Of a stretch of 38,710 bases of DNA, positions 15,017 to 23,652 are shown one piece after another. Source of the stretch: an uncultured Eubacteriales bacterium. Lineage in GTDB: Bacteria > Bacillota > Clostridia > Oscillospirales > Oscillospiraceae. Numbering within the stretch: position 1 is the first letter of the stretch; every line of letters starts with the position of its first letter. Both the position numbers and the translations under genes were made by a program. The stretch lies in NCBI GenBank assembly GCA_900540635.1, contig UQGU01000021.1:1-38710 (forward strand). The letters are read 5' to 3'. The notes under the pieces are model-generated. The model ran no database searches and was not told where the DNA came from. It saw nothing but the letters and a program-made list of their open reading frames with translations.

Positions 15017-15088
15017 TCTACTTGGAACCACTTCTACTTTCACTTGAGAGTAAGACATGTTCGATTCAAAAAGGGAGGAATGATTACC

Positions 15089-17113
15089 ATGAACGGAAAG
15101 AGAATCGTCTCCGCAGCCCTGGCCCTGCTGCTCACGGCAGGAATTCCTATGGCCGCTCTGGCGGAGGAATATGATCTGGCCAACGGAAATATCACCGTGA
15201 AGGCCGACAACTCCGGCCAGTACGTCTCTCAGGAGGGCGGCGTGACCAACGAAAAGCAGACAACCGAAACCGTTATAAAGCAGGCAGACAATACCACTGA
15301 CACAGGAAATACCATCACCGTCGAGACCTCCGGCGGCGCAAAGGCCGAGCTGACCATTGAGGACCTCAACGTCAGATCCGGCAACACCTCCGCCATCGAT
15401 GTGAAGGGCTCCTCAGAGGCAGAAATCACGCTGAAGGGCGACAATAAACTGGAAACCGATGACGCCTCGGTCATTCATGTTTCCGAAGGCCACGTAACCA
15501 TTACCGGCGACGGAACCCTCTATGCCGACAATGACTCTGACAGCGATCACGCAAAGATCGGCAGCAACGGCAGCGAGGATACGTCCGACAGCGAGGATAT
15601 GTCCGGCAGCATCCATATCACCGGGAACGCCCAGGTGACAACCGGCGACGACCGGCACGATCACGGTGTCGGCGGCGGTGCGGCCATCGGTTCCGGACGG
15701 AGAGGCAATATGTCCGGAGGCATCACCATAGATGAAAATGCCACAGTTATCGCAAGCAGCAGCGAAGATGGCGCAGGAATCGGTTCCGGCCTCCGCGGAG
15801 ATATGTCCGGCACGATCACCATCGGCGGCAATGCCACGGTAACAGGCACCAGCGGCTATGACGGTGCAGGTATTGGCTCCGGCGAAAACGGCACAATGTC
15901 CGGAACGATCACCATTGACGGCAACGCCAAGGTGACGGCCTGGAGCGAAGAAGAGGGGGCCGGTATCGGAGCCGGAGAGGACAGCGGCGTCTCCGGGACG
16001 ATCCGGATCGGCGGCAACGCCTCGGTAAAGGCGGGCTCCGCCTGTGACGGCGCCGGAATCGGCGGCGGCGGCGACGAAGACGGTCATATTCTGGAAAGCG
16101 GAAAGATCATCATCTACGGCAACGCAGAGGTCATCGCCATCGGTGAGGATGAAGGCTGCGGCATTGGCGGCGGTGAAGACGCCAAAATGAAAGGCATGAT
16201 TCTCATCCGCGACAACGCGAACGTTACCGCCATCGGAGGAGGTCGCGCCGCTGCCATCGGAACCGATGACGCCGGTGATTTGTCCGGTTCCATTCTGATT
16301 CTGGGCAACGCCAGCGTCACCACCGGCGTTGAAGACGACATCTACTTTGATTATGACAAAAAGCAAATCATCTACACGCTGGATGAAAGCGCGGTGGGTA
16401 TCATCGGCGACGGTCAATCCAATCATCACGACAGCACCGGCGGGTTTTATATTCTCAGTCCGGACGCGGCCATCAACGGCCTCAAGGGCAGCGATACCGA
16501 AAGCCTGAAACAGTACATCAACCTGCTCCTCAGCGGAGAAAACCACGACGGGGAGCCGGAAAACCTGACGATGCTGGCTGTCCGGCGGGAAAACGGCGTC
16601 TATACCGTTGAGACCAGCGGCCAGGGAACCCTGGAGCAGGTCCTTTACAACGGCAGCAGTCAGGCGCCCTCTGCCCCCGGCCGCTACACCGTCAAATGCG
16701 TACTGCGGCTGAGCCAGGACAAGACCATTGACTTCGAATTTGAGCTTATCATCCCTGACTCCGCCTCCAAGGAAGCCTCTGAGGCTGCCAGCGCAGAAGC
16801 GCTGTTCCGTGTTACGGATGCCGACGGGCGGGACATTCCCTACACCCGGGCCCGGGAGGGCAGCACCCTGACCATTGCGGCTGAACAGGATTTCGCCATT
16901 CTGACCGGCACGCTGCACGGGATCGCCGTACTCCAAGCTCAGGGCGTAGAAAAAATCGTCTTCAAAACCAATGGCGCGTCTTCCTCCTTCCAGCCGGAGC
17001 AGCTGCTTGCGGAGGGCAGGATCAGCGACCGCTACACACTGACCCATGACGGCTCCACGGTGACCTTCCTTCTGGGACAGCAGAAAACAGACATTCAAAA
17101 ACTTCTGGGATAA
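15089..17113 (+). CDS. Secreted glycine-rich repeat protein, probable beta-helix
   Basis: A 674-residue exported protein; no family name is certain. A signal peptide (1-25, cleavage at ALA-EE) is followed by a Thr/Asp/Asn-rich region (26-170). Eight imperfect repeats with a period near 31 residues then run from about 171 to 415, each of the form MSGTITIxGNAxVTA...GAGIGSG. The alternating Ile/Val pattern and Gly/Asn turns suggest a right-handed beta-helix. Residues 420-674 form a non-repetitive C-terminal region with a likely Ig-like strand-rich section (SAPGRYTVKCVLRLSQDKTIDFEFEL). No LPXTG, SLH or C-terminal membrane anchor is seen, so it may be released or held non-covalently. The start at 15089 has GGAGG 10 bases upstream; ATG 15080 is too close. 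It stands alone between two tRNA-Gly units. Confidence 0.8.
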   Translation: MNGKRIVSAALALLLTAGIPMAALAEEYDLANGNITVKADNSGQYVSQEGGVTNEKQTTETVIKQADNTTDTGNTITVETSGGAKAELTIEDLNVRSGNTSAIDVKGSSEAEITLKGDNKLETDDASVIHVSEGHVTITGDGTLYADNDSDSDHAKIGSNGSEDTSDSEDMSGSIHITGNAQVTTGDDRHDHGVGGGAAIGSGRRGNMSGGITIDENATVIASSSEDGAGIGSGLRGDMSGTITIGGNATVTGTSGYDGAGIGSGENGTMSGTITIDGNAKVTAWSEEEGAGIGAGEDSGVSGTIRIGGNASVKAGSACDGAGIGGGGDEDGHILESGKIIIYGNAEVIAIGEDEGCGIGGGEDAKMKGMILIRDNANVTAIGGGRAAAIGTDDAGDLSGSILILGNASVTTGVEDDIYFDYDKKQIIYTLDESAVGIIGDGQSNHHDSTGGFYILSPDAAINGLKGSDTESLKQYINLLLSGENHDGEPENLTMLAVRRENGVYTVETSGQGTLEQVLYNGSSQAPSAPGRYTVKCVLRLSQDKTIDFEFELIIPDSASKEASEAASAEALFRVTDADGRDIPYTRAREGSTLTIAAEQDFAILTGTLHGIAVLQAQGVEKIVFKTNGASSSFQPEQLLAEGRISDRYTLTHDGSTVTFLLGQQKTDIQKLLG

Positions 17114-17122
17114 TATTCTCAA

Positions 17123-17154
17123 GGGGGCTGTTGCGGGCTTTTGCGACAGCCCCC
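17123..17154 (+). terminator. Terminator-like hairpin after the secreted repeat-protein gene
   Basis: GGGGGCTGTTGC (17123-17134) pairs with GCGACAGCCCCC (17143-17154), one G-T pair, 8-base loop. The T-tract is weak (TATCTAATG). A second perfect 11-base hairpin, GAATAAGCCGC/GCGGCTTATTC with loop TTT, follows at 17170-17194 and also lacks a T-run. Confidence 0.65.
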
Positions 17155-17225
17155 TATCTAATGTCTGCTGAATAAGCCGCTTTGCGGCTTATTCACCCAC
17201 CGTCAGGTGCTTTGCCCGCATATGC

Positions 17226-17257
17226 AAAAAGAGACCTGCAAAAGCAGATCTCTTTTT
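17226..17257 (-). terminator. Terminator of tRNA-Gly copy 2
   Basis: AAAAAGAGACCTGC / GCAGATCTCTTTTT (one mismatch) with an AAAA centre forms a hairpin directly after the tRNA; the T-run is in its descending arm on the minus strand. Its sequence resembles the copy 1 terminator, supporting duplication of the whole unit. Confidence 0.82.
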
Positions 17258-17258
17258 A

Positions 17259-17334
17259 TGGAGCGGGTGACGAGGCTCGAACTCGCTACCTCCACCTTGG
17301 CAAGGTGGCGCTCTACCGGATGAGCTACACCCGC
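17259..17334 (-). tRNA. tRNA-Gly (anticodon GCC), copy 2
   Basis: Identical over all 76 bases to the copy at 14824-14899, including the encoded CCA, and on the same strand. Similarity continues about 40 bases upstream through the promoter (CGCGGAAC, TATTATAGCAGA, ATGTCAAG), so the duplicated piece is the full transcription unit. Confidence 0.97.
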
Positions 17335-17346
17335 GGAACAGAGTTT

Positions 17347-17374
17347 ATTATAGCAGAGTTTTCCAAAATGTCAA
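17347..17374 (-). promoter_or_regulatory. Promoter of tRNA-Gly copy 2
   Basis: Minus strand: TTGACA (17374-17369), 16 bases, TATAAT (17352-17347) preceded by TGC. The -35 box is 7 bases past the stop codon of the upstream lipoprotein gene. Confidence 0.9.
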
Positions 17375-17381
17375 GCCTTTT

Positions 17382-18479
17382 TTACGGCTCCTCGGAAATT
17401 TCTCTTGCGGCTGTTCCGCAGGCTGGGAAAGCGGAATAATCCCACACATAGCCGCTCATGGCATCGTCCGTCCGCTCGTGAAAGAAGCCGTCTTCCTTGC
17501 ACTGGGTCAGATCCAAATGGTAATACCGTTCTCCGTCCAGGACGATGTTCCAGGTCCAGGGCTCCGCATTCTTTGTGCCTGTGACCATAAGGCATTCCAG
17601 CCCGGCATCCCGGCACATGGCAGAAAACACCATAGCAAAGGCCCGACTGTCCCCTACCCCATGGCGCAGCAGGCTGTAGGATGGGGTGATGGAGGTATCC
17701 ATAGTATAATTGAAGCGATCCATCAGAAAGGAATAGAGCTGGCTTAGCTTCTGATGGTCCTCTCCGTCCCCACTGACATAAAGGGAAGCGGAGTCGAACA
17801 CGTTGCGCACCTGGGCCTGCATCTGCTGCAAAACGTCCTTACTGTTTTCATAGGAAAAGGTAAGTTCCACCAGGCGGGTCGCTCCACGCCCGTAGGCATC
17901 CGCAGTGACCTGAGGACACTCCATAATGCTCTTTGGGTTGGCCTGGGCAAGTTTCTGGACCATCTGCCCGAAATCCGTATCCTTATAGCCGTGGACCAGC
18001 ACCACGTGACGGGATTCGATCTGTTCCATTGCCTGAAGCACAGAGGCTTCCAGCTCGTCTGCGCTCTCCAGCTCCACAATGCCGCGAATATCCGATTGAC
18101 TATGCCGATAGCTGATGGTGACTGCAACGGCAGTCTGGCCGCCCTTGGTGCCGATCTCATAGGTCAGGTCCTCTACGGCATAGGCACCGATGGGGTCGAA
18201 GGTGCAGGCATAGAGCTTTGCGCTCTCCATATTTTCTTCCAGAAGAGGCTCCGGGTAATCCTGGGTAAGCAGCACCATGCTCTCCCGGCCAGCTGCCGTC
18301 ATCTCCGTCAGTGCGGCGCGGAGCTCTGCATAGGTCCGAATCCCTGCAGATTCCTGCTGTCCCTGGCTGGACTGCACCGCATGGGGGGTCACGCGGACAT
18401 ACTGCCCGTCAAATACACTGCATCCGCCAAGCAGCAGCCCCAGAAGCAGGAGTGAAGGCATCAAGCAAAATTTTTTCAT
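17382..18479 (-). CDS. Lipoprotein with a degenerate transglutaminase-like domain
   Basis: A 365-residue predicted lipoprotein: the signal peptide ends in LLLGGC with Cys20 as the lipid-modified residue. Residues 45-235 are poorly recognisable and include a predicted alpha/beta region (RHVVLVHGYKDTDFG). Residues 240-340 follow the transglutaminase-like fold of clostridial secreted proteins (normally GVCEGYA, GHAWN, YHVDVTW). Here they read GVGDSRAFAMVFSAMCRDAG, PWTWNIV and YYHLDLT. The catalytic Cys is Gly276 and the His is Trp308; only Asp323 remains. It is therefore probably a non-enzymatic binding or structural relative. It is the last gene of the topoisomerase-yitT operon, 9 bases after yitT. 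Confidence 0.75.
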   Translation of the reverse strand: MKKFCLMPSLLLLGLLLGGCSVFDGQYVRVTPHAVQSSQGQQESAGIRTYAELRAALTEMTAAGRESMVLLTQDYPEPLLEENMESAKLYACTFDPIGAYAVEDLTYEIGTKGGQTAVAVTISYRHSQSDIRGIVELESADELEASVLQAMEQIESRHVVLVHGYKDTDFGQMVQKLAQANPKSIMECPQVTADAYGRGATRLVELTFSYENSKDVLQQMQAQVRNVFDSASLYVSGDGEDHQKLSQLYSFLMDRFNYTMDTSITPSYSLLRHGVGDSRAFAMVFSAMCRDAGLECLMVTGTKNAEPWTWNIVLDGERYYHLDLTQCKEDGFFHERTDDAMSGYVWDYSAFPACGTAAREISEEP

Positions 18480-18488
18480 AAATACTCC

Positions 18489-19352
18489 TTACAGCTCGTC
18501 AGGGGAATAATGGGAGAAGCCGTCTCCCAGAACCTGGTGGGCCTCCTGGACAATGACAAAGGCATTTTCATCGATGTTCATGACCAGCTCTTTCAGCTCA
18601 GCCAGCTGCCCCTTACGGACCACCGCGAGGACCACTTCCATATCCTTGTGGGAATAGGAGCCTGCTCCGTGGAGATAGGTAGCACCCCGGTCCAGCTTTT
18701 CACCGATGGCCTGAGCAATGGCCTCGTGCTCCGGAGAGATGATCAGGGCCACCCGGGAGTAGTCAAATCGGTACACCACCGCATCGATGACCTGCCCGCA
18801 GACGAACACCACCACGCCGCTGTAAAGCGCCTTGCTGATGTCCCGGAAAACAACACCCGTCAGCAGAACCACAGCGGTATCGAAGAAAATGGAAATGCGT
18901 CCAATGGGCACATTGCGATAGCGCTTTTTCAGCAGGCGAACCAGGATGTCCGAGCCGCCGGTGGAGGCCCCCGCCACAAACACAAGCCCCAGCCCCGCAC
19001 CGCAGAGCACGCCGCCATAAAGGGCGCTGACCAGGGGCTCCGGCGCCTGCCAGGGGATCATGGCGAACACATCGATCAGCACAGAGCTGAGCACCATGCC
19101 AATAAAAGACCCCACGAAAAATTTCTTGCCGATCTTGGCCCCGCCCACCAGAAACAGCGGGATATTGATCAGCATGGTCAGCATACCAACGCTGCCAAAG
19201 CCCAGCAGCTGCCGCAGGACCATGGCAAGGCCCGAAACGCCGCCGGTATTGATATCATTGGGGTCCAGGAACAGAGCAAAACCCAGCGCAAAGGCCGCGC
19301 TGCCCAGGACCGTTCCTGCGATCCAGTCGATTTTCTGCCAGAGCTTTTTCAT
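18489..19352 (-). CDS. YitT family membrane protein (DUF161 + DUF2179)
   Basis: A 287-residue integral membrane protein. About five hydrophobic segments occupy residues 8-185 (GTVLGSAAFALGFALFLDP, GGVSGLAMVLRQL, FVAGASTGGSDILVRLLKK, VVFVCGQVIDAVVY). The two Gly-rich motifs are characteristic of DUF161. A cytoplasmic DUF2179 domain follows (about 205-280, RGATYLHGAGSYSHKDMEVVLAVV). The family is widespread in Firmicutes and has no established transport substrate. The start is ATG 19352, after GGGAGG, rather than the GTG/ATG-like codons upstream. It lies 21 bases after the topoisomerase A-type gene and 9 bases before the lipoprotein gene. Confidence 0.93.
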   Translation of the reverse strand: MKKLWQKIDWIAGTVLGSAAFALGFALFLDPNDINTGGVSGLAMVLRQLLGFGSVGMLTMLINIPLFLVGGAKIGKKFFVGSFIGMVLSSVLIDVFAMIPWQAPEPLVSALYGGVLCGAGLGLVFVAGASTGGSDILVRLLKKRYRNVPIGRISIFFDTAVVLLTGVVFRDISKALYSGVVVFVCGQVIDAVVYRFDYSRVALIISPEHEAIAQAIGEKLDRGATYLHGAGSYSHKDMEVVLAVVRKGQLAELKELVMNIDENAFVIVQEAHQVLGDGFSHYSPDEL

Positions 19353-19373
19353 GGTGCTGCCTCCCACCTTCTT

Positions 19374-21617
19374 TTAGACTTCAAACGTGGCCTGTTTTTC
19401 CCGGGTATCCTCTTCCCGCAGCAGCGCACCTGCCGCCGGGATGGTCTTCATGCGATAGCGGGCCTGATTCTCAATGCCGCTTTGCTCCAGAGGCAGCGCA
19501 TTTTGCAGCACCGCCTTTTTCTTCAGGCTCATAACCGCCACGCCGATGGTATTCCGGGTGGTCTTGGGCAGCAGGTCCGCCGTAGAGAAAATCATGGCTC
19601 TGCCGTCAGAGGAATACATGGCGATCTGCGCATCCGCGCCCAGGGAAAGAATTTTTACCACCGGGCTCTTGTCCGAAAATGCGCCGGTGAGCTTTTTCCG
19701 GTTGGTCTTGGTCTCATAGGCAGACAGGGGCACCTTGGCTACCTTGCCGTTTTCAAAGAAGAACAGCACAAAGCCCCTGCCGTCTCCCGGGAAAATCACC
19801 TGCAATACGTTTTCTCCGGCATCCATGCCCAGCTTCTGGGGAAGATAATCGCCCAGGAGGGACGCCTTGCTGTCCTCAAAGTCGCTGAGCCTGGACTTGT
19901 AGCACTGGAACTTGTCTGTAAACACCAGCATTTCCGCCCGGTTGGTAGTCTCCACAGAGTAGGCCAGGCTGTCGCCCTCCTTGAACTTCTGCTCGCCGCT
20001 CATGCGCAGAGACTGGGCGGTGATCTTCTTGAGATAGCCCCCATTGGAGACGAAAGCGGTGACAGGATAGTCCGGTGTTTCGTCCTCCTCCTTCTCCGGC
20101 TCGGCCTCCTCCACATTGTAGAGGATTTCTGTCTTTCTGGGCTGACCGTACTTCTCGGACACCTGCTGCAGCTCCTTGATAATGACGTTTTTCAGCTTGC
20201 GGGGGCTGCCCAGGGTCTCCTCCATCTCCGCAATCTCCTGCTCCAGCTGAGAGGTGGCCTTGGTCTGCTTGAGAATGTATTCCTTATTGATATTGCGCAG
20301 CTTGATTTCCGCAACGAAGTTGGCCTGAATCTCATCAATGCCGAAGCCGATCATCAGATTGGGCACCACCTCGCTGTCCAGCTCCGTCTCCCGGATGATG
20401 GCAATGGCCTTGTCGATGTCCATCAGGATCCGCTCCAGACCCTTGAGCAGATGCAGCCGCTCCCGTTTCTTCTGCACCTGGAAATAGAGCCGCCGCTTCA
20501 CGCAGTCCATGCGCCAGGCGGTCCATTCGCTCAGAATTTCCCCAATGCCCATGACCCGGGGCATTCCGGCAATCAGAATGTTGAAATTGCAGGCAAAGCT
20601 GTCCTGCAGCGGGGTCATGCGGAAGAGCTTCTGCATGAGCTTGTCCGGGTCTACACCCCGTTTCAGATCGATGGTCAGCTTCAGGCCGCCAAGGTCTGTC
20701 TCGTCACGCATATCGGCGATTTCCCGAATCTTTCCGGCCTTGATGAGCTCCGCCACTTTGTCCATAATGACCTCGGTTGCGGTGCTGTAGGGAATCTCCG
20801 TGATCTCAATGAGGCTGCCCTCCTTCACATAGCGCCACTTGGCGCGCAGACGGAAGCTGCCCCGGCCGGTGGAATATATCTCCCGGGTGGTGGCCTCATC
20901 GTACAGCAGCTCTGCGCCGGTGGAGAAATCCGGTCCCGGAAGGGTCTCCAGAATATCGTGGTCCGGATTCTTCATCAGCGCGATGGTGGTATCGCAGACC
21001 TCTTTCAGGTTAAAGGAGCAGATATTGCTGGCCATGCCAACAGCAATGCCCTGGTTTGCTGACACCAGCACATTGGGGAATGTTGTGGGCAGAAGGCTGG
21101 GCTCCTTCATCGTCGCGTCGTAGTTGTCCACCATGTCCACGGTGTCGGAATCGATGTCCCGGAACAGCTCGGCACAGATGGGGTCCAGCTTGGCCTCCGT
21201 ATATCGGGAAGCTGCATAGGCCATGTCCCGGGAATAGACCTTGCCGAAGTTGCCCTTGGAATCCACAAAGGGGTGCAGCAACGTCTCGTTGCCCCGGGCA
21301 AGGCGGACCATGGTCTCATAAATGGCCGCATCGCCATGGGGGTTCAGGCGCATGGTCTGGCCTACGATGTTGGCGGATTTTGTCCGGCCGCCGGTGAGCA
21401 GGCCCATCTTGTACATGGTGTACAAAAGCTTTCTGTGGGAGGGCTTGAAGCCGTCGATCTCCGGAATGGCCCGGGATACGATGACGGACATGGCGTAAGG
21501 CATATAGTTGACTTCCAGGGTCTCGGAAACCGCCTGCTCTGTAGTAGAGCCCACCAGGCCAACTACGCCATCCAGATTCACTTTCTTTTCTTCTTTTTCT
21601 TGCTTCTTCTTTGCCAT
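19374..21617 (-). CDS. Divergent type IIA topoisomerase subunit A (GyrA/ParC-like)
   Basis: A 747-residue DNA-cleaving subunit. The breakage-reunion domain begins at about 35 (NYMPYAMSVIVSRAIPEIDGFKPSHRK) and carries the catalytic Tyr139 in AASRYTEAKLDPI. The region normally reading GDSAVYD is GDAAIYE, and GNFGKVYSRD follows. Residues 400-500 form the coiled tower. The C-terminal part (530-730) is a short beta-pinwheel-like domain without the GyrA-box (QRRGG[RK]G), so negative supercoiling is unlikely and a topoisomerase IV-like decatenase role is more plausible (inference). It follows the B-type gene by 12 bases. Sequence is clearly divergent from housekeeping GyrA, so it is probably the second type IIA enzyme of the cell. 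Confidence 0.9.
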   Translation of the reverse strand: MAKKKQEKEEKKVNLDGVVGLVGSTTEQAVSETLEVNYMPYAMSVIVSRAIPEIDGFKPSHRKLLYTMYKMGLLTGGRTKSANIVGQTMRLNPHGDAAIYETMVRLARGNETLLHPFVDSKGNFGKVYSRDMAYAASRYTEAKLDPICAELFRDIDSDTVDMVDNYDATMKEPSLLPTTFPNVLVSANQGIAVGMASNICSFNLKEVCDTTIALMKNPDHDILETLPGPDFSTGAELLYDEATTREIYSTGRGSFRLRAKWRYVKEGSLIEITEIPYSTATEVIMDKVAELIKAGKIREIADMRDETDLGGLKLTIDLKRGVDPDKLMQKLFRMTPLQDSFACNFNILIAGMPRVMGIGEILSEWTAWRMDCVKRRLYFQVQKKRERLHLLKGLERILMDIDKAIAIIRETELDSEVVPNLMIGFGIDEIQANFVAEIKLRNINKEYILKQTKATSQLEQEIAEMEETLGSPRKLKNVIIKELQQVSEKYGQPRKTEILYNVEEAEPEKEEDETPDYPVTAFVSNGGYLKKITAQSLRMSGEQKFKEGDSLAYSVETTNRAEMLVFTDKFQCYKSRLSDFEDSKASLLGDYLPQKLGMDAGENVLQVIFPGDGRGFVLFFFENGKVAKVPLSAYETKTNRKKLTGAFSDKSPVVKILSLGADAQIAMYSSDGRAMIFSTADLLPKTTRNTIGVAVMSLKKKAVLQNALPLEQSGIENQARYRMKTIPAAGALLREEDTREKQATFEV

Positions 21618-21629
21618 ATCGGGCTCCTA

Positions 21630-23612
21630 TCAGGAAATATCCGCAAGCTCCAGATATCTGGAGCCGTTTTCCGCAATAAAATTCTTTCGCTCCTGGAGGC
21701 CGTCGCCCAGCAGCACATTAAAGTAATGGGCCGTGCGCTCGGCATCCTCCGGCATGACCTTGATCAGTCGCCGGGTCTCCGGGTTCATGGTGGTCATCCA
21801 CATCATGGCCGGGTCGTTTTCGCCGAGACCTTTGGACCGCTGGATGGTGACCTTCTTTCCCTCCAGATCCTTGAGGATTTTCACCTTTTCCTGCTCGTTA
21901 TAGGCAAACCAGGTCTTATCCTTGCAATTGATTTCAAACAGGGGGGATTCTGCGATATAGACATAGCCATCCCGAATCAGCGTGGGGCAGAGCCTGTAGA
22001 GCATGGTCAGAATCAGGGTACGGATCTGGAAGCCGTCCACATCCGCATCGGTGCAGATGACCACCTTGTTCCAGCGCAGAGAGGAAATATCAAAGCTGTT
22101 CAAATCCTTCGCCCGCTTACCCTGGACCTCCACACCGCAGCCCAGAACCTTGATCAGGTCCGTAATAATAGGAGAGGCAAAAATCTTGCTGTAATCCGCT
22201 TTCAGGCAGTTCAGAATTTTGCCACGGACGGGCATAATGCCCTGGAACTCCGCATCCCGGCCCATTTTGACGGAGCCCAGTGCGGAGTCGCCCTCCACGA
22301 TGTAGAGTTCCCGCACAGCGGGGTCCTTGCTGCGGCAGTCCACGAATTTCTGGACACGGTTGGAAATGTCCACGTTGCCGGAGAGCTTCTTTTTCACGCT
22401 GGACTTTGTCTTTTCGGCGGACTCTCTGGCCCGCTTGTTGACCAGGATCTGGTCTGCTGCCCGGTCTGCCTCCTGCTTGTTTTCGATAAACCAGACCTGA
22501 AGCTGTTCCTTGAAGAAGGCGGTCATAGCCTCCTGGGTGAACCTGGAGTTCACGGATTTCTTGGTCTGATTCTCAAAGCAGCCAATGGTGGAGAAGCAGT
22601 TGGTCACCAGCACCAGGCTGTCCTGGATATCCTGGAAGATGATCTTGCTCTCTGTCTTGGTGTATTTGTTGTTGTCCTTCAAATACTTATCAAAGGCCGC
22701 CGTAAAGCCGCTGCGGACTGCCTTATCCGGGCTGCCGCCGTATTCCAGCCAGGAGGAATTGTGGTAGAACTCAATGTGGGACAGCTGCTTGCTGAAGCAG
22801 AAGGAAGCGGTGATTTTCAGCTTCATCTCCGGCCGATTCTCCGCATCCCGGCCCCGGCGCTCGGTCTCCCAGTATACGGGCATGGTAAAGGCATTGTCCC
22901 CTACCAGCTCCTCCACATACTGCCGGATGCCGTCGGCATAGCAGAATTCCTCGGTCTCAAACTTGCCCCCCACCTGGTTGCGGAAGCGGAAGGTAATGCC
23001 CTTGTTGACCACGGCCTGACGGCGCAGGACATCCCGGAAATACTCCACAGGAATGTCGATCTCTGTAAAGACCTCCTTGTCCGGCTTCCAGTGGAAGAGC
23101 GAGCCGGTCTTTTTCCGGTCCGTGGGCTCCTTTTTCAGGCCGCCCACGTTCCGGCCCTTTTCAAAATGGAGATCATACCGGTAGCCGTCCCGGCGGATGG
23201 TGGCGTCAAAGAATTCAGAGGCGTACTGGGTGGCGCAGGAGCCCAGACCGTTCAAGCCCAGGGAATACTCGTAGTTTTCGCCGTTTTCGCCGTACTTGCC
23301 GCCGGCATACATCTCGCAGAACACCAGCTCCCAGTTGTAGCGCTTCTCCCGTTCATTATAATCCACGGGGCAGCCACGGCCGAAGTCCTCCACCTCCACG
23401 CTGAGGTCCTGATAGCGGGTGACAATGATGGTGTCACCATAGCCCTCTCTGGCCTCATCGATGGCGTTGGAGAGAATCTCAAAAACCGCGTGCTTGCAGC
23501 CCTCCAGGTCATCTGAGCCAAAAATAACCGCCGGGCGCTTGCGCACCCGTTCCTCATCCTTCAGCGAGGATATGCTGGTATTGCCGTATGCTTCTTGCTG
23601 TTTTTTTGCCAT
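21630..23612 (-). CDS. Divergent type IIA topoisomerase subunit B (GyrB/ParE-like)
   Basis: A 660-residue ATPase subunit. The GHKL domain shows EILSNAIDEA (about 40-50), EDFGRGCPVD and LGLNGLGS in place of the usual GGLHGVG lid motif. The transducer domain follows, then TOPRIM with YIVEGDSALGSVKMGRD (usual form EGDSAGGSAKQGRD) and CTDADVDGFQIRTLILTMLYR. Length matches ParE, without the large GyrB insert. ATG 23612 is preferred with AGGTAA about 8 bases upstream; an ATG two codons earlier is too close to that site. It heads an operon with the A subunit, yitT and a lipoprotein, driven by the promoter at 23653-23681. Substitutions in the lid and TOPRIM loops mark it as a distinct branch. Confidence 0.91.
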   Translation of the reverse strand: MAKKQQEAYGNTSISSLKDEERVRKRPAVIFGSDDLEGCKHAVFEILSNAIDEAREGYGDTIIVTRYQDLSVEVEDFGRGCPVDYNEREKRYNWELVFCEMYAGGKYGENGENYEYSLGLNGLGSCATQYASEFFDATIRRDGYRYDLHFEKGRNVGGLKKEPTDRKKTGSLFHWKPDKEVFTEIDIPVEYFRDVLRRQAVVNKGITFRFRNQVGGKFETEEFCYADGIRQYVEELVGDNAFTMPVYWETERRGRDAENRPEMKLKITASFCFSKQLSHIEFYHNSSWLEYGGSPDKAVRSGFTAAFDKYLKDNNKYTKTESKIIFQDIQDSLVLVTNCFSTIGCFENQTKKSVNSRFTQEAMTAFFKEQLQVWFIENKQEADRAADQILVNKRARESAEKTKSSVKKKLSGNVDISNRVQKFVDCRSKDPAVRELYIVEGDSALGSVKMGRDAEFQGIMPVRGKILNCLKADYSKIFASPIITDLIKVLGCGVEVQGKRAKDLNSFDISSLRWNKVVICTDADVDGFQIRTLILTMLYRLCPTLIRDGYVYIAESPLFEINCKDKTWFAYNEQEKVKILKDLEGKKVTIQRSKGLGENDPAMMWMTTMNPETRRLIKVMPEDAERTAHYFNVLLGDGLQERKNFIAENGSRYLELADIS

Positions 23613-23652
23613 AATCATTTACCTGCCATATTAAGCCTATTATATCCTGGGT

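Noticed and set aside
15661..16320. Repeated units as a CRISPR-like or tandem DNA array
   Set aside because: The similarity is at protein level with period about 93 bases, in frame and imperfect; spacers and identical repeats are absent.
15413..17122. 569-codon open frame on the minus strand opposite the secreted repeat protein
   Set aside because: The repeat protein on the plus strand has a promoter, ribosome site and signal peptide. The opposite frame has none of these and is a by-product of the repeats.
17123..17194. Pair of hairpins as remnants of an insertion sequence
   Set aside because: The two stems are unrelated to each other and there is no transposase fragment or target-site duplication; they look like ordinary 3' end structures.
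14794..17374. tRNA-flanked interval as an integrated mobile element
   Set aside because: No integrase, recombinase or transposase is present; the repeats are complete functional tRNA units with their own promoters, better explained by duplication.
18510..21062. 850-codon open frame on the plus strand opposite yitT and the topoisomerase A gene
   Set aside because: It spans two real genes on the other strand and gives a His/Gln/Leu-rich product without any known motif.
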